DNA of 14,334 nucleotides from an uncultured Campylobacter sp. (GTDB taxonomy: Bacteria > Campylobacterota > Campylobacteria > Campylobacterales > Campylobacteraceae). Position 1 is the first letter of the stretch. The number at the start of each line of letters is the position of its first letter. Below the pieces are notes generated by a model. It saw only the letters and a list, made by a program, of their open reading frames with translations, had not been told where the DNA came from and did no database searches. Positions 13,736 through 14,334 of this stretch are shown in pieces. The position numbers and the translations under genes are program-made. The stretch is taken from assembly GCF_938041645.1 (NCBI RefSeq), contig NZ_CALIST010000053.1, positions 1 to 14,334 of the forward strand, written 5' to 3'.

Positions 13736-13810
13736 ATCGTGGGACAAAAAATGCGGGCTTAAATTTTAAGCAGATAATAAAATGTGCTCGTATCTTTCGC
13801 GGGACAAAAA
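13736..13810 (-). repeat. Second iteron cluster, distant from the main one
   Basis: ATCGTGGGACAA at 13736-13747 is the exact reverse complement of the 12-mer TTGTCCCACGAT found twice in the block after the primase-helicase gene. The 10-mer GGGACAAAAA occurs at 13741-13750 and again at 13801-13810, exactly 60 bp apart. A loose GCTCGT match also precedes each copy. P4 has two separate iteron regions, ori and crr, so a second cluster has precedent. Confidence 0.55.
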
Positions 13811-13942
13811 GTCTAAATTTTGAAATTTTTCTCTACACCGTCAGTATTCGGCGGAAAAATTCCGAGTGGGGTCATAGCCCCCCCGTCAAGAGAGCAGGCG
13901 AGCACTATCAAAGCCCCACAGCAGCGCGCCTGCAATAGTTTA

Positions 13943-13951
13943 TGATATAAT
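13943..13951 (+). promoter_or_regulatory. Possible extended -10 promoter
   Basis: TGATATAAT is a perfect extended -10 element. There is no good -35 box. No gene follows within the window, so it could drive a non-coding RNA or a gene beyond the right edge, or be chance in AT-rich sequence. Confidence 0.3.
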
Positions 13952-14334
13952 CACAGGGCAGGTGCATAGGATTTAAGCAAATAGTTATCAAGACCGAGCC
14001 GAAATTACGCGCGAAACTTAAACGGCTCGCGCCTAAATTTTCACACTTTCCTTAAGCGAAAACGGACAAATTCGCGTCATTTTTGCCGCTTGAAACTTAA
14101 ACTTAATTTTCACAGCCCTTTCAAATGCCTATTTTAGGGCAATCCATAAAATTAACTATTGAAAATAATTCTTTTCAAAAATACGTGTTTTCACGAAATT
14201 TGACCCCAAACTCTGCCCCGAACCTTAAGCCAATTTTGCCTCAATCCTCCCAGACTTCAGCGCCAAAAATCCGCAATCTGTCCCGAAAACGGAGCGGTGC
14301 ACCCCTGAAAAACCCGCTTGCCGCCCCTCCCCCG

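Larger units (their letters stand above)
13658..14334. other. Gene-free stretch after terminase, with short repeats
   Basis: I find no convincing gene on either strand. A 96-codon frame at 13648-13938 has no ribosome binding site or protein-like character. The stretch contains inverted iteron copies at 13736-13747 and 13799-13806, and another core-like GTCCCG at 14280-14285. GAAACTTAAAC is repeated at 14013 and 14092, and AATTTTCACA at 14036 and 14105. An inverted repeat, CGAGCCG/CGGCTCG, spans 13995-14029. It could be a non-coding regulatory or replication region, or decayed sequence. Confidence 0.5.

Noticed and set aside
13868..13881. GGGG/CCCC hairpin as a terminator for terminase
   Set aside because: The stem is only 4 bp, lies over 200 bp from the stop codon and has no T-run after it.
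13648..13938. 96-codon frame after terminase
   Set aside because: It starts inside the terminase end with no ribosome binding site and contains translated iteron repeats (two RGTK segments). It looks like chance.

Overview
The window looks like part of a temperate phage or phage-like mobile element of a campylobacterotal host, most likely Campylobacter. The host guess rests on style: very frequent AAATTTT/AAAATTTTA strings, Lys/Glu/Ile-rich proteins and AAGGA-type ribosome binding sites. It is an inference, because no host housekeeping gene is present. The element content is firm: a LexA/CI-type repressor, a fused primase-helicase, a P4-family tyrosine integrase, a terminase large subunit, a YopX-family protein and a long run of tiny overlapping genes.

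Layout. (1) 1-1323, minus strand: a lysogeny operon of S24-peptidase repressor, then a secreted protein, then a gene cut by the window edge. (2) 1324-1475: the control region, with two face-to-face sigma-70-like promoters and a 15-bp palindromic operator over one -35 box. (3) 1476-5744, plus strand: an early operon. It begins with a second HTH protein whose DNA-reading region is almost identical to the repressor's, as in a CI/Cro pair. Two more probable DNA-binding proteins, a 37-residue membrane peptide and a 975-residue zinc finger/TOPRIM/SF3 primase-helicase follow. (4) 5745-6143: a non-coding block with about ten TGTCCCAC-type iterons around an AT-rich stretch, a strong candidate replication origin. 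(5) 6153-10609: a chain of 15 small genes joined by ATGA-type overlaps or 1-10 nt gaps. They include a terminase-small-subunit-like HTH protein, several small membrane proteins, a deoxyribosyltransferase-fold protein, YopX, a zinc ribbon and an AlpA/excisionase-like protein. Several are too short for routine gene callers. (6) 10592-11767, minus: the integrase, convergent with and overlapping the AlpA-like gene. (7) 11768-12100: a candidate attP, with GTTATACA arm repeats on both sides of a sequence resembling a tRNA 3' end. (8) 12101-13657, plus: the terminase large subunit. (9) 13658-14334: no gene found, but more iteron copies and other short repeats.

How it fits together. The repressor and the Cro-like protein probably compete for the operator and set the lysogenic or lytic state. 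In the lytic state the primase-helicase would act at the iteron origin next to its gene, the accessory operon would be expressed, and the integrase with the AlpA-like protein would work on the site at 11768-12100. Because that site has phage-like arms on both sides, with terminase directly beyond it, the sequence may come from the excised, circular or virion form rather than an integrated prophage. The least expected parts are the iteron origin with a matching second cluster about 7.7 kb away, the detailed attP architecture, the face-to-face switch, and the group of 33-37 residue membrane peptides.
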